Positions 7,841-17,257 of a DNA stretch of 64,000 bases are shown here, piece by piece. The number at the start of each line of letters is the position of its first letter. Position 1 is the stretch's first letter. The translations under genes were made by a program, and so were the position numbers. Under the pieces are notes generated by a model that saw only the letters and a list, made by a program, of their open reading frames with translations, searched no databases and was not told the DNA's origin. Location of the stretch: the NCBI RefSeq assembly GCF_003067705.1, contig NZ_QANL01000002.1:186001-250000 (forward strand), written 5' to 3'. Origin of the DNA: Planctomonas deserti. Lineage in GTDB: Bacteria > Actinomycetota > Actinomycetes > Actinomycetales > Microbacteriaceae.

Positions 7841-9214
7841 TCGGCTCACTCGGGCGGCGAGTGCGGTTCGGCTCTTCGTCGCGAGTCGCCATCGGCGGGT
7901 GTGGTCGAGCCATGGCGGTGCCTGTACCTCGGGTGACCCTGCCCGCATCCGAATGGCCCACCCGGAGGTGTCGATCGTGCGGTGGTGGAACCAGCAGAGC
8001 AGCACCCCGTTGTCCGGATGCGTTAGTCCACCCTCGGCCGCTGGGGTCACGTGGTGGACCTCGCACCAGCCTGCGGGGATCGAGCAGCCCGGGATGAGGC
8101 AGCCGCCGTCGCGGGCGGTGATCGCCCGCCGCTGCGGAGCCGTAAAGCAGCGCTCCGCCGAGCCCAGCTTGAGGATGCGGCCGTTTCTGCCGATGAGAAC
8201 CTTCTGGGTGCCTCCGCTGCACACCAGTTGCTTCACGGTCGTGGGCGACAGGGGCGACTCGACCCCGTCCGCGTACCCTGCGCCGCCGCTGTCCAGGTCC
8301 TCCGCCCGCACGGTGACCAGCACGGTCGGCGCGGCCCCGCCGACGGTCGGCGTGTCCCCGCTTCGCGCCATCGCGTCCGGGACGCCGATCAAGATGTCGT
8401 GCCGCTGCTGATCCTTCGTCCGCGGATCCCTGACCGCGTTCTTGTCCGCGAGCTCCTCGTCGCTGAGGAAGGCGGGCGCGGTGGTCGGGGTGAGATACGC
8501 GTCGAAGAGCCGCTTCACCCGACCGGCGGCCTCCGGCAGCAGCCCACCGGACACCGGAACGAGCCCGTTGCGCTCGGGCCCCATCCGGAAGCTCCGCTTG
8601 GCCATCGCGTGGGCCTCGTCGGGCTCGAGCCCGTCCGGATCGAGGGTCGCCCGCCAGACCGAGGCCTGGATGCGGATCTCGTCCGCCGACGCCGAGACGC
8701 TGCTGTCGGGCGAGGTTCCGGTTGCCGCAGCCACGAGCTCCTGCTCCGCGGCGTCCAGCGCATCGGGGTGCACCCGGACCTGAAGGGGCGCGAGGTTCCT
8801 CGTCAGCGCGACGGCCGCGTCCACGCCCAGCTCGCCCGCTTCCAGGGCGGCGCGGACGTGGTCGAACTTGGCCGGCATCGCCGCACCGGAGAGGGCGGTG
8901 CCGGGGCGAGTGAGCACGGCCAGCCCGAGCCGAGACGCAGCGGTCGCGCTCGACACCTGGGTGAGGCGCTGCAGAAGTTCATTCGCCGAGCGGCAGCCTT
9001 TTCGAGCCGCCAACCCGGCGGGTCCATCCTCGGTGCGGGACCGCGCGGCCAACTCGCCCGCCGTGACTACCCGCAGTGCGTCGACGTGCCGCCCCAACTC
9101 CTCGACCTCGCGGATGGCGAGGAGGAGGGCCTCGTCGCTCAGCCCGCCCACCGACGTCGCCGAGAGGGCGGTCGGTATCGCCTTCGCGAGGTCCGTCAGG
9201 GTCGGGCTGTTCAT
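7829..9214 (-). CDS. DUF222 / HNH endonuclease domain protein
   Basis: The 461-aa protein has an N-terminal helical DUF222 (13E12 repeat family) region. Its C-terminal HNH module contains CLIPGCSIPAGWCEVHHVTP, where Cys/Cys and the HH pair are the metal site, and then NGVLLCWFHHRTID with the final histidines. Such proteins are abundant in Microbacteriaceae and other Actinobacteria; their role is poorly known, and mobile or self-spreading behaviour has been suggested. The last codons CAC GGT CCC TGA come from a half copy of the local palindrome, so the repeat supplies the stop. An ATG at 9214 is the natural start. Confidence 0.87.
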   Translation of the reverse strand: MNSPTLTDLAKAIPTALSATSVGGLSDEALLLAIREVEELGRHVDALRVVTAGELAARSRTEDGPAGLAARKGCRSANELLQRLTQVSSATAASRLGLAVLTRPGTALSGAAMPAKFDHVRAALEAGELGVDAAVALTRNLAPLQVRVHPDALDAAEQELVAAATGTSPDSSVSASADEIRIQASVWRATLDPDGLEPDEAHAMAKRSFRMGPERNGLVPVSGGLLPEAAGRVKRLFDAYLTPTTAPAFLSDEELADKNAVRDPRTKDQQRHDILIGVPDAMARSGDTPTVGGAAPTVLVTVRAEDLDSGGAGYADGVESPLSPTTVKQLVCSGGTQKVLIGRNGRILKLGSAERCFTAPQRRAITARDGGCLIPGCSIPAGWCEVHHVTPAAEGGLTHPDNGVLLCWFHHRTIDTSGWAIRMRAGSPEVQAPPWLDHTRRWRLATKSRTALAARVSRHGP

Positions 9215-9324
9215 GCGGACATCGTCTCATCCACCACCGACAATCCGCTGTTGACCAGCAGAAACTGTGAAGAAGTAGTCTCCCTGTCGTGCTGTGGAGG
9301 AACGGATGCGGGCGGGGCTAGTTG

Positions 9325-9383
9325 CGTCCCTTCGACAAGCTCAGGTACCGTGCCAGCGTCCCTTCGGCGAGCTCAGGGACCGT
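9325..9383. repeat. Two copies of the REP-like palindrome (inverted orientation)
   Basis: Copies at 9325-9351 (with GGTACC in place of GGGACC) and 9357-9383 (GCGAG centre) lie between the HNH gene and the sigma-factor gene, only 5 nt apart. Confidence 0.82.
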
Positions 9384-9440
9384 GATCGGGCTCGGGCACC
9401 GCACCGCCCCGCACCCACCCCACGCCCACGCCCACGCCCT

Positions 9441-10307
9441 CTAGGCGACGACCTCCACGCCCTCCGCGGGGCTCAGCTCCTCGCGCAGCCAGGAGAGGAT
9501 GCGGGTCAGGAGTCGCGACACCTGCATCTGCGTCACGCCGAGCTCCGAGGCGATCTCCTGCTGGGTCCGCTCCTCGTAGAAGCGCAGGTAGAGGATGCGC
9601 CGGTCGCGCGCCGGGAGGCGACGGCAGGCCGCGGTGACCTCCGCCATCACCTCGGCGTGCTCGAGGCGGTCGTCCACGGCGCCGACGGACTCACCGACGG
9701 TCGGGCCGTCCCCATCGCGGCCCGGTGCGTCGAGCGAGACCGGGCGCATGCCGCCAGCCGCGCCCATCGCGGCCGTGACCTCCGGGGTCCCGTGCCCCAC
9801 CCGCTCGGCGATCTCCTCGGGGGAGGGCTGACGGCCCAGGTCCTGCAGCAGCCCGGGCACCGCGCGGGCGATGCTCGCGCTCAGCTCCTGCAGCGGCCGG
9901 GGCGGGCGCACGAACCAGCTGTGGTCGCGCAGGTGGCGCTTGATCTCACCCGAGATGGTGGGCACGGCGAACGACACGAAGTCGTCGCCGCGATCCGGGT
10001 CGAAGCGGCGTGCCGCCTTCACGAGCCCGAGATACGCCACCTGGCGGATGTCGTGCCAGTCCTGGACGCCGGCCGAGTAGCGCCGCGCGATCGTCTCGGC
10101 GACTCCGAGGTAGTCGACCACGACGTCGTCATGGATGCGGCGGCGTTCCGCCGGCGCCAGCGTTCCCGCCCGGGCGTAGCGCGCGAGCGTGCGCGAGTGA
10201 CGGAGCGCCCGTTGCTGAGCGACGGCGTCGAGCGGTGTGTCCGGCCCGGGGTATGCCTCACCAGCGGGGTTCGGTGGCGTGGCCGGAATGGCGCTGTCGA
10301 CGGTCAT
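9441..10307 (-). CDS. RNA polymerase sigma factor, SigB/SigF/SigG-like group
   Basis: The 288-aa sigma-70 protein has region 2 (VAETIARRYSAGVQDWHDIRQVAYLGLVKAARRFDP, about residues 72-107) with the core-binding and -10 recognition helices. FVSFAVPTISGEIKRHLRDH is characteristic of SigB/SigF-type factors. Region 3 holds LGRQPSPEEIAERVG, and region 4 is RRILYLRFYEERTQQEIASELGVTQMQVSRLL with its helix-turn-helix near the C-terminus. This group usually controls general stress or envelope responses through anti-sigma partners; no anti-sigma gene is adjacent. It is transcribed divergently from the phosphatase-ilvD unit. Confidence 0.9.
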   Translation of the reverse strand: MTVDSAIPATPPNPAGEAYPGPDTPLDAVAQQRALRHSRTLARYARAGTLAPAERRRIHDDVVVDYLGVAETIARRYSAGVQDWHDIRQVAYLGLVKAARRFDPDRGDDFVSFAVPTISGEIKRHLRDHSWFVRPPRPLQELSASIARAVPGLLQDLGRQPSPEEIAERVGHGTPEVTAAMGAAGGMRPVSLDAPGRDGDGPTVGESVGAVDDRLEHAEVMAEVTAACRRLPARDRRILYLRFYEERTQQEIASELGVTQMQVSRLLTRILSWLREELSPAEGVEVVA

Positions 10308-10464
10308 ACACTCCTGTCTTCGTCGCCGGGGGCGGCGGCGTGGCGCGGTGTGTCGCGGGTTGGGATGCCGCCGCAGCGGTGCTGCGGGGGCGCGTGGGGC
10401 GTGGGGAACTGCTTCTCCTCTTCACAGAACTGCTGCTCCTCCTCTTTTTCAAGTGGTTGATACT

Positions 10465-10476
10465 AGAAGCGCTTCT
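10465..10476. promoter_or_regulatory. Perfect 12-bp palindrome upstream of the phosphatase gene
   Basis: AGAAGCGCTTCT is fully symmetrical and ends 17 nt before the ATG at 10494. It lies in an unusually T/C-rich stretch and is preceded by GATACT, a possible -10. It could be an operator, but no -35 at standard spacing was found. Confidence 0.35.
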
Positions 10477-10493
10477 GTAGTAGAAGGGCTTAA

Positions 10494-11315
10494 ATGATCG
10501 ATTCCGCAGCGCCGAATACTGCAGCGCCGACCACCGCGGAGCCGAACCCGGCAGGAGTGCCCGCCGAAGCGCCTCCCGCAGCGCCCAACACCGAAGCGCC
10601 CGCACCGCCGACCACTGCAGCGCCCGCAGCCACCGCAGAGCCGCCCACCGCAGCGCCGAGCGCTCGGCTCCTCCTCGTGCGGCACGGCGTCACGCCCTGG
10701 AACCTCGAGGGCCGGTACACGAGCACGAGCGACGTGCCGCTGCACGAGTCGGCCCGGGCCACCCTCGAGCCGACCGCGGTCAACCTCGCGACGCGCGGCA
10801 TCGACCGGGTCTGGACCAGTCCGCTCACCCGCGCGGTCGAGACCGCCGCCGTCCTGCGCGAGCTCGGGGCCCTTGACACCGCGACCGAGGCGACCCCGGA
10901 CGAGGACCTGCGCGAGCTCGACTTCGGCGCGTTCGAGGGCCGCAGCCGGGCGGAGATGCTCGGCGGGCCGCTCGCGGACTCCTACCGGCACTGGATGAGC
11001 GTGCACGACGGATTCCCCGCGCCGCCCGGTGGGGAGGAGTGGACGAGCGCCGCGGATCGCGCCTCGCGCGTCCTCGCGCGTGCCGCGACGGCGGGCGGCA
11101 CGACTCTCGTGGTCTCCCACGGCTACCTGCTGCGCATCCTCGTCGTGGTCGCGGTGCCCGAGCTCCCGGTCAACGCCATCCGCACCATGCCCCTGGCCAA
11201 CGGCAGCGTCACCGAGCTCGCCTACGACGGGAACGGGGCCTGGCGGCTCCTCGCGCACAACGAGGACGGCGTCTTCGCCGACGGAGGCGTTCCCGCGCAG
11301 CAATTACACTCGTAA
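10494..11315 (+). CDS. Histidine phosphatase family protein with Ala/Pro/Thr-rich N-terminus
   Basis: Residues 1 to about 56 are a low-complexity Ala-Pro-Thr-Glu stretch encoded by short near-repeats of GCAGCGCC-type units. The catalytic domain then begins with [12 protein letters not shown], where the RHG histidine is the phosphoenzyme residue. Later motifs are [27 protein letters not shown] and [13 protein letters not shown] with the second catalytic histidine. Family members include phosphoglycerate mutases and broad-specificity phosphatases; the substrate is unknown. The stop and the ilvD ATG are separated by one base (TAACATG), so the two are probably cotranslated. The true start may be further downstream if the repeat-rich leader is not translated. 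Confidence 0.82.
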   Translation: MIDSAAPNTAAPTTAEPNPAGVPAEAPPAAPNTEAPAPPTTAAPAATAEPPTAAPSARLLLVRHGVTPWNLEGRYTSTSDVPLHESARATLEPTAVNLATRGIDRVWTSPLTRAVETAAVLRELGALDTATEATPDEDLRELDFGAFEGRSRAEMLGGPLADSYRHWMSVHDGFPAPPGGEEWTSAADRASRVLARAATAGGTTLVVSHGYLLRILVVVAVPELPVNAIRTMPLANGSVTELAYDGNGAWRLLAHNEDGVFADGGVPAQQLHS

Positions 11316-11316
11316 C

Positions 11317-13011
11317 ATGCCGGAAAACGATCTGAAGCCGCGGAGCCGCGAAGTAACCGACGGAATCGAGGCCACCACCTCGCGCGGCATGCTCCGCGCC
11401 GTGGGCATGGGCGACGACGACTGGGACAAGCCGCAGATCGGCATCGCGAGCTCGTGGAACGAGATCACGCCCTGCAACCTCTCCCTCGACCGCCTCGCGC
11501 GGTCCGCGAAGGAGGGCGTGCACTCCGGCGGTGGGTACCCCCTGCAGTTCGGCACCGTCTCGGTGTCCGACGGCATCTCCATGGGCCACGAGGGCATGCA
11601 CTTCTCCCTGGTCAGCCGCGAGGTCATCGCCGACTCCGTCGAGGTCGTCATGCAGGCCGAGCGCCTCGACGGCTCCGTGCTGCTCGCCGGCTGCGACAAG
11701 TCCCTGCCCGGCATGCTGATGGCCGCGGCGCGGCTCGACCTCGCGTCCGTCTTCGTCTACGCCGGCTCCATCGCCCCCGGCTGGGTGCGCCTCTCGGACG
11801 GCACCGAGAAGGACATCACGATCATCGACTCGTTCGAGGCCGTCGGCGCCGTCAAGGCGGGCCGCATGAGCACCGAGGACGCCAAGCGCATCGAGTGCGC
11901 CTTCGCCCCCGGTGAGGGCGCCTGCGGCGGCATGTACACCGCGAACACCATGGCGTCCGTCGCCGAGGCCCTCGGCATGAGCCTGCCCGGCTCGGCGTCG
12001 CCCGCCTCCGCGGACCGTCGCCGCGACTACTACGCCCGCAAGAGCGGCGAGGCCGTGGTGAACATGCTCCGCAACGGCATCACCGCGCGCGACATCCTCA
12101 CGCCGCACGCCTTCGAGAACGCCATCGCCGTCGCCATGGCGCTCGGAGGCTCCACCAACGTCGTGCTGCACCTCCTCGCCATCGCGAACGAGGCCCAGGT
12201 CGACCTCACGCTCGACGACTTCAACCGGATCGGCAGCAAGGTCCCGCACATCGGCGACCTCAAGCCCTTCGGCAAGTACGTGATGAACGACGTCGACCGC
12301 AACGGCGGCGTGCCCGTCGTGATGAAGGCCCTGCTCGAGGCCGGGCTGATCCACGGCGACGCGCTCACCGTGACCGGCAAGACCGTCGCCGAGAACCTCG
12401 CCGAGCTTGACGTGCCGCCGCTCGACGGCGAGGTGCTGCGCACGCTCGACAACCCCATCCACGCCACCGGCGGCCTCACGATCCTCACCGGCTCCCTCGC
12501 TCCCGAGGGCGCCGTCGTGAAGACGGCCGGCTTCGACGCCGAGGTCTTCGAGGGACCCGCCCGCGTCTTCGAGCGCGAGCGCGCCGCCATGGACGCCCTG
12601 ACCGAGGGCAAGATCAACGCCGGCGACGTCATCGTCATCCGCTACGAGGGCCCCAAGGGCGGTCCCGGCATGCGCGAGATGCTCGCGATCACGGCGGCCA
12701 TCAAGGGCGCTGGCCTCGGAAAAGATGTACTACTGTTGACGGACGGTCGATTCTCAGGCGGCACAACCGGGCTGTGCATCGGCCACATAGCACCCGAAGC
12801 GGTGGACTCCGGTCCCATCGCCTTCGTGCGCGATGGGGATCTGATTCGGGTCGATATCGCCGCCCGCTCCCTCGACCTACTTGTCGATGAGACCGAGCTC
12901 GCTGCCCGCCGAGAAGGCTGGGCCCCTCTTCCTCCGCGCTACACCCGCGGCGTGCTCGCGAAGTACGCCAAGCTCGTGCGCTCCGCCGCGGAAGGCGCCG
13001 TCACCGGGTAG
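11317..13011 (+). CDS. ilvD: Dihydroxy-acid dehydratase
   Basis: The 564-aa IlvD/Edd-family enzyme dehydrates 2,3-dihydroxy-isovalerate and 2,3-dihydroxy-methylvalerate in valine and isoleucine synthesis. Iron-sulphur ligand cysteines are visible in ITPCNLSLD (about residue 49), [13 protein letters not shown] (about 125) and [14 protein letters not shown] (about 198). GRFSGGTTG near the C-terminus is the conserved glycine-rich active-site loop. The ATG at 11317 is one base after the phosphatase stop. It stands 51 nt upstream of ilvB, consistent with one transcript through ilvN. Confidence 0.96.
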   Translation: MPENDLKPRSREVTDGIEATTSRGMLRAVGMGDDDWDKPQIGIASSWNEITPCNLSLDRLARSAKEGVHSGGGYPLQFGTVSVSDGISMGHEGMHFSLVSREVIADSVEVVMQAERLDGSVLLAGCDKSLPGMLMAAARLDLASVFVYAGSIAPGWVRLSDGTEKDITIIDSFEAVGAVKAGRMSTEDAKRIECAFAPGEGACGGMYTANTMASVAEALGMSLPGSASPASADRRRDYYARKSGEAVVNMLRNGITARDILTPHAFENAIAVAMALGGSTNVVLHLLAIANEAQVDLTLDDFNRIGSKVPHIGDLKPFGKYVMNDVDRNGGVPVVMKALLEAGLIHGDALTVTGKTVAENLAELDVPPLDGEVLRTLDNPIHATGGLTILTGSLAPEGAVVKTAGFDAEVFEGPARVFERERAAMDALTEGKINAGDVIVIRYEGPKGGPGMREMLAITAAIKGAGLGKDVLLLTDGRFSGGTTGLCIGHIAPEAVDSGPIAFVRDGDLIRVDIAARSLDLLVDETELAARREGWAPLPPRYTRGVLAKYAKLVRSAAEGAVTG

Positions 13012-13062
13012 TCGCCCGGTGCATGCGCACACCTCAACCCCACAAAAAGGACACCTCCGCTG

Positions 13063-14859
13063 ATGCCCACGGAATCCATCCCTGTGCCGACCGCGCCCGC
13101 TTCCGCCCAGACCCCCGAGGTTCTCACCGGGTCTGGCGCGATCCTGCGGTCGCTCGAGATGCTCGGCGTGAAGGAGGTGTTCGGGCTTCCGGGCGGCGCC
13201 ATCATCCCCTTCTACGACGAGCTGATGACGCAGTCGGCCATCCGCCACATCCTCGTGCGTCACGAGCAGGGCGCCGGCCACGCAGCCGAGGGCTACGCCG
13301 CCTCCTCCGGCAAGGTCGGCGTCGCCATCGCGACCTCCGGCCCCGGCGCGACCAACCTGGTCACGGCGATCGCCGACGCCTACATGGACTCCGTGCCCGT
13401 GCTGTTCCTCACGGGCCAGGTCTTCTCCACCTCCATGGGAACCGACGCGTTCCAGGAGGTGGACATCGTCGGCATCACGATGCCCATCACGAAGCACTCC
13501 TTCCTCGTCACGAAGCCCGAGGACGTGCCCGAGGTGCTCGCCGCGGCGTACCACATCGCCTCGACCGGCCGCCCCGGCCCCGTGCTCGTCGACGTCACCA
13601 AGGATGCGCAGCAGGCCAAGGCGCCGTTCGTCTGGCCGAACCGCGTCGACCTGCCCGGCTACCGGCCCATCACCAAGGCGCACGGCAAGCAGGTGCAGGC
13701 TGCGGCCCAGCTCCTCGCCGAGGCGAAGCGCCCTGTGCTGTACGTGGGCGGCGGCGTCATCCGCTCCGGCGCGTCGGAGGAGCTCCGCCGGCTCGTGGAC
13801 GACACCGGCGCCGCCGTGGTCACCACCCTGATGGCCCGCGGCGCGCTGCCCGACTCGCACCCGCAGCACCTCGGCATGCCCGGCATGCACGGCACCGTTC
13901 CCGCCGTGCTCGGCCTGCAGGAGAGCGACCTCATCGTGTCGCTCGGCGCCCGCTTCGACGACCGGGTCACCGGCAAGCCGAGCGAGTTCGCGCCCGACGC
14001 GAAGATCGTGCACGTCGACATCGACCCCGCCGAGATCTCCAAGATCCGCATCGCCGACGTGCCGATCGTGGGCGACGCCCGCGAGGTGATCATCGACCTG
14101 ATCGCCGCGTACGCGGACGTGCGGCGCACCACCGAGCCCGACCTCACCGAGTGGTGGACCCGGCTGAACGGCCTGCGCGAGCAGTTCCCGCTCGGCTACA
14201 CCGACCCGGAGGACGGGCTGCTGTCGCCGCAGTGGGTCATCTCCCGCATCGGCGAGCTCACCGGTCCCGAGGGCGTCTTTGCCGCGGGCGTCGGCCAGCA
14301 CCAGATGTGGTCCGCCCAGTTCATCAAGTACGAGCGCCCCAACTCGTGGCTCAACTCCGGCGGCGCCGGAACCATGGGCTACGCGGTGCCCGCGGCCATG
14401 GGTGCGAAGGTCGCCCAGCCCGAGCGCACGGTGTGGGCGATCGACGGCGACGGCTGCTTCCAGATGACCAATCAGGAGCTCGCCACCTGCACGATCAACG
14501 ACATCCCCATCAAGGTCGCGATCATCAACAACTCGTCGCTCGGCATGGTGCGGCAGTGGCAGACCCTGTTCTACGAGGGCCGGCACTCCTTCACCGACCT
14601 GAACACGGGCCACGAGACGCGCATGGTGCCCGACTTCGTGAAGATGGCGGACGCCTACGGCGCGCTCGGCATCCGGGTGACCCGCAAGGAGGACGTCGAC
14701 GACGCGATCCGCCTCGCGCTCGAGACCAACGACCGCCCCGTGGTCATCGACTTCATCGTGAGCCGCGACGCGATGGTGTGGCCGATGGTGCCCCAGGGCC
14801 TCAGCAACAGCGCCGTGCAGTACGCGCGCGACCACGCCCCCGAGTGGGAAGAGGAGTAA
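13063..14859 (+). CDS. ilvB: Acetolactate synthase, large (catalytic) subunit
   Basis: The 598-aa thiamine-diphosphate enzyme makes acetolactate and acetohydroxybutyrate, the first common step of branched-chain amino acid synthesis. Catalytic Glu lies in [14 protein letters not shown]. The FAD/central domain has [13 protein letters not shown]. The C-terminal ThDP motif begins [14 protein letters not shown] and ends in [14 protein letters not shown], the substrate and inhibitor region. It is directly followed, 4 nt later, by the regulatory subunit. An A-rich AAAAAGGA element precedes the ATG. Confidence 0.97.
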   Translation: MPTESIPVPTAPASAQTPEVLTGSGAILRSLEMLGVKEVFGLPGGAIIPFYDELMTQSAIRHILVRHEQGAGHAAEGYAASSGKVGVAIATSGPGATNLVTAIADAYMDSVPVLFLTGQVFSTSMGTDAFQEVDIVGITMPITKHSFLVTKPEDVPEVLAAAYHIASTGRPGPVLVDVTKDAQQAKAPFVWPNRVDLPGYRPITKAHGKQVQAAAQLLAEAKRPVLYVGGGVIRSGASEELRRLVDDTGAAVVTTLMARGALPDSHPQHLGMPGMHGTVPAVLGLQESDLIVSLGARFDDRVTGKPSEFAPDAKIVHVDIDPAEISKIRIADVPIVGDAREVIIDLIAAYADVRRTTEPDLTEWWTRLNGLREQFPLGYTDPEDGLLSPQWVISRIGELTGPEGVFAAGVGQHQMWSAQFIKYERPNSWLNSGGAGTMGYAVPAAMGAKVAQPERTVWAIDGDGCFQMTNQELATCTINDIPIKVAIINNSSLGMVRQWQTLFYEGRHSFTDLNTGHETRMVPDFVKMADAYGALGIRVTRKEDVDDAIRLALETNDRPVVIDFIVSRDAMVWPMVPQGLSNSAVQYARDHAPEWEEE

Positions 14860-14863
14860 CCCG

Positions 14864-15373
14864 GTGAGTCACGTCCTTTCCCTGCTTGTCGAGGACAAGC
14901 CCGGTCTGCTGACCCGCGTCGCCGGACTGTTCGCCCGCCGCGGCTTCAACATCGAGAGCCTCGCGGTCGGCCACAGCGAGATCCCGGGCCTGTCCCGCAT
15001 CACCGTCGTGGTGGACGTCGAGGACCTGCCGCTCGAGCAGGTGACAAAGCAGCTGAACAAGCTCGTCAATGTCATCAAGATCGTCGAGCTGGACCCGGCC
15101 CAGTCGGTGCAGCGCGAGCACCTCCTCATCAAGGTGCGAGTCGACAACACGACCCGGTCCCAGGTGCTCGAGGCGGTGACGCTGTTCCGCGCCCGTGTCG
15201 TGGACGTCGCGAGCGACGCCCTGGTCATCGAGGTGACCGGCGACTCCGGCAAGACAACCGCGCTGCTGCGCGTGCTCGAGCCCTACGGCATCAAGGAGAT
15301 CGCGCAGTCCGGCCTCCTCGCGATCGGCCGTGGCGGCAAGTCCATCACCGAGCGCGTCTTCCGCAGCGCCTGA
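14864..15373 (+). CDS. ilvN: Acetolactate synthase, small (regulatory) subunit
   Basis: The 169-aa protein starts at a GTG four bases after the ilvB stop. Residues 1 to about 75 are an ACT domain ([20 protein letters not shown], then [12 protein letters not shown]) that binds the feedback inhibitor valine. The remainder is the second ALS small-subunit domain, with [19 protein letters not shown] and [17 protein letters not shown]. Length and motifs are typical of actinobacterial IlvN. Confidence 0.96.
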   Translation: MSHVLSLLVEDKPGLLTRVAGLFARRGFNIESLAVGHSEIPGLSRITVVVDVEDLPLEQVTKQLNKLVNVIKIVELDPAQSVQREHLLIKVRVDNTTRSQVLEAVTLFRARVVDVASDALVIEVTGDSGKTTALLRVLEPYGIKEIAQSGLLAIGRGGKSITERVFRSA

Positions 15374-15414
15374 CCCCACCGGTCTCCGGCCCACCCGGGT
15401 CCCCGACCCGCCCC

Positions 15415-15437
15415 GGTCCCCGAGCTCGTCGAAGGGG
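15415..15437. repeat. Diverged copy of the REP-like palindrome
   Basis: GGTCCCCGAGCTCGTCGAAG followed by GGG keeps the family layout with substitutions. It lies between ilvN and ilvC. Confidence 0.6.
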
Positions 15438-15519
15438 TTGCGGGCACCGACACGTCCGGCCCTCGCCCTCGCGGCGGGCGGCCGGTGCACGAACCAACAC
15501 AACAAGGAGAGAACCCCAC

Positions 15520-16545
15520 GTGACTGAAATCTTCTACGACTCGGATGCTGACCTGTCCCTGATCCAGGGCAAGAAGGTCGCCGTGATCGGCTACGGCTCG
15601 CAGGGCCACGCCCACGCGCTCAACCTGCGCGACTCCGGTGTCGAGGTCGTCATCGGACTGCAGGAGGGCTCGAAGAGCCGCGCCAAGGCCGAGGAGCAGG
15701 GCTTCCAGGTCATGACCCCGTCCGAGGCGTCCGCCTGGGGCGACGTGATCGTGATCCTCGCGCCCGACCAGGTGCAGCGCCACGTCTACGCCGACGACAT
15801 CAAGGACAACCTCGCCGAGGGCAAGACGCTGGTCTTCGGCCACGGCTTCAACATCCGCTTCGGCTACATCGAGGCGCCCGAGGGCGTCGACGTCGTGCTC
15901 GTCGCCCCCAAGGGCCCGGGCCACACCGTGCGCCGCGAGTACGAGGCAGGCCGCGGCGTGCCCGTCATCGTCGCCGTCGAAAAGGACGCGTCCGGCTCCG
16001 CCTGGGACCTCGCCTGGTCCTACTCGAAGGGCATCGGCGGCCTGCGCGCCGGCGGCATCAAGACCACCTTCACCGAGGAGACCGAGACCGACCTGTTCGG
16101 CGAGCAGGCCGTGCTCTGCGGCGGCACCTCGCAGCTCGTCCAGTACGGCTTCGAGACGCTGATCGAGGCGGGATACCAGCCGCAGATCGCCTACTTCGAG
16201 GTGCTGCACGAGCTGAAGCTCATCGTCGACCTCATGTGGGAGGGCGGCATCGCCAAGCAGCGCTGGAGCATCTCCGACACGGCCGAGTACGGCGACTACG
16301 TCTCCGGCCCCCGCGTGATCTCGCCTCAGGTGAAGGAGAACATGCAGGCCGTGCTCGCCGACATCCAGAGCGGCGCCTTCGCCGACCGCTTCATCAAGGA
16401 CCAGGACGCCGGCGCGCCCGAGTTCCTCGAGCTGCGCAAGAAGGGCGAGCAGCACCCGATCGAGTCCACCGGTCGCGAGCTGCGCAAGCTCTTCGCCTGG
16501 AACAAGTCGGACGACGACTACACCGAGGGCCAGACCGCCCGCTAG
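15520..16545 (+). CDS. ilvC: Ketol-acid reductoisomerase (NADP+)
   Basis: The 341-aa class I enzyme converts acetolactate to dihydroxy-isovalerate. The N-terminal Rossmann motif is [19 protein letters not shown]. The magnesium-binding knotted domain follows, with [15 protein letters not shown] and [18 protein letters not shown] carrying the conserved acidic ligands. The GTG at 15520 is preceded by AAGGAGA 10 nt upstream, which fixes the start. A strong hairpin 7 nt after the stop ends the ilv run. Confidence 0.97.
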   Translation: MTEIFYDSDADLSLIQGKKVAVIGYGSQGHAHALNLRDSGVEVVIGLQEGSKSRAKAEEQGFQVMTPSEASAWGDVIVILAPDQVQRHVYADDIKDNLAEGKTLVFGHGFNIRFGYIEAPEGVDVVLVAPKGPGHTVRREYEAGRGVPVIVAVEKDASGSAWDLAWSYSKGIGGLRAGGIKTTFTEETETDLFGEQAVLCGGTSQLVQYGFETLIEAGYQPQIAYFEVLHELKLIVDLMWEGGIAKQRWSISDTAEYGDYVSGPRVISPQVKENMQAVLADIQSGAFADRFIKDQDAGAPEFLELRKKGEQHPIESTGRELRKLFAWNKSDDDYTEGQTAR

Positions 16546-16551
16546 TCCGCA

Positions 16552-16581
16552 GGGGCGCCCGGCACAGCCGGGCGCCCCTTT
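16552..16581 (+). terminator. Rho-independent-type hairpin after ilvC
   Basis: GGGGCGCCCGGC (16552-16563) pairs perfectly with GCCGGGCGCCCC (16567-16578) around an ACA loop, followed by TTT. The 12-bp GC stem begins 6 nt after the ilvC stop. Confidence 0.85.
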
Positions 16582-16635
16582 CCGGTTCCGCGCCGGACCC
16601 TCCACGGTCCCGACACGGCTCCATACGGTCCCGAC

Positions 16636-16743
16636 ACGGTCCCTGAGCTTGTCGAAGGGACGTTCCTCACGCTGAGACGGCTCCACACGGTCCCTGAGCT
16701 CGTCGAAGGGACGTTACGTCGCTTCGACAAGCTCAGCGACCGT
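16636..16743. repeat. Three copies of the REP-like palindrome
   Basis: Direct copies lie at 16636-16662 and 16687-16713, and an inverted copy at 16717-16743 with two substitutions. They fill the gap between convergent ilvC and the DoxX-like gene. Confidence 0.85.
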
Positions 16744-16778
16744 GGGGTGGGTCTGCGGCCGTCAGCGACCGTGCGCCG

Positions 16779-17189
16779 CTACATGCGGTCGAACGGCAGG
16801 ACCGCGAAGAGCACGATCGCGATGAGCGCGAGCTGAGCGACAAGGCGCGGCAGGAACGGCACGGCGATCGCGCCGAACTGCTCCGGGTGCTGGGACGCGT
16901 ACGCGTTCGCCGGGAACACGGCGAGCAGGAAGAACGCGAGCCCGATGCCCGCGAGCAGCGCGGTGGCCGGGAACAGCAGACCGATCGCGCCCGCGATCTC
17001 GCACACCCCGGTCAGCAGCACGAGGGTGCGGGGGCGGAACACGCCCTCGAAGCGGAGCGCCGGCGGGATCAGATCCGCCATCCCCTTTGACGTGCGGGGA
17101 ACGAAGTGCAGCACCCCCATGAACAGGAACAGGGCGGCCAGCAGCACCCGCACGACGAGCTGTATTACTTCGAGAGTCGACGAATCCAT
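16779..17189 (-). CDS. DoxX-like small membrane protein
   Basis: The 136-aa protein has about four hydrophobic segments: residues 10-27, 57-75, 78-95 and 112-130. MGVLHFVPRTSKGM after the first segment and EIAGAIGLLFP are typical of DoxX/DUF4870-like membrane proteins. Function in the family is poorly defined; links to thiosulphate or redox metabolism exist for some relatives. It is convergent with ilvC and divergent from serA. Confidence 0.75.
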   Translation of the reverse strand: MDSSTLEVIQLVVRVLLAALFLFMGVLHFVPRTSKGMADLIPPALRFEGVFRPRTLVLLTGVCEIAGAIGLLFPATALLAGIGLAFFLLAVFPANAYASQHPEQFGAIAVPFLPRLVAQLALIAIVLFAVLPFDRM

Positions 17190-17257
17190 CGCCTCATTTC
17201 TAGCGGACTAACATGTGAGTGTTTGTCCGCGAGCCCACCGTTAGGAAACTCCATACC

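Noticed and set aside
12877-14835. Long open frame antisense to ilvB (652 codons)
   Set aside because: It is His/Gly/Asp/Arg-rich with no domain and lies exactly opposite ilvB; high-GC codon bias opens such frames.
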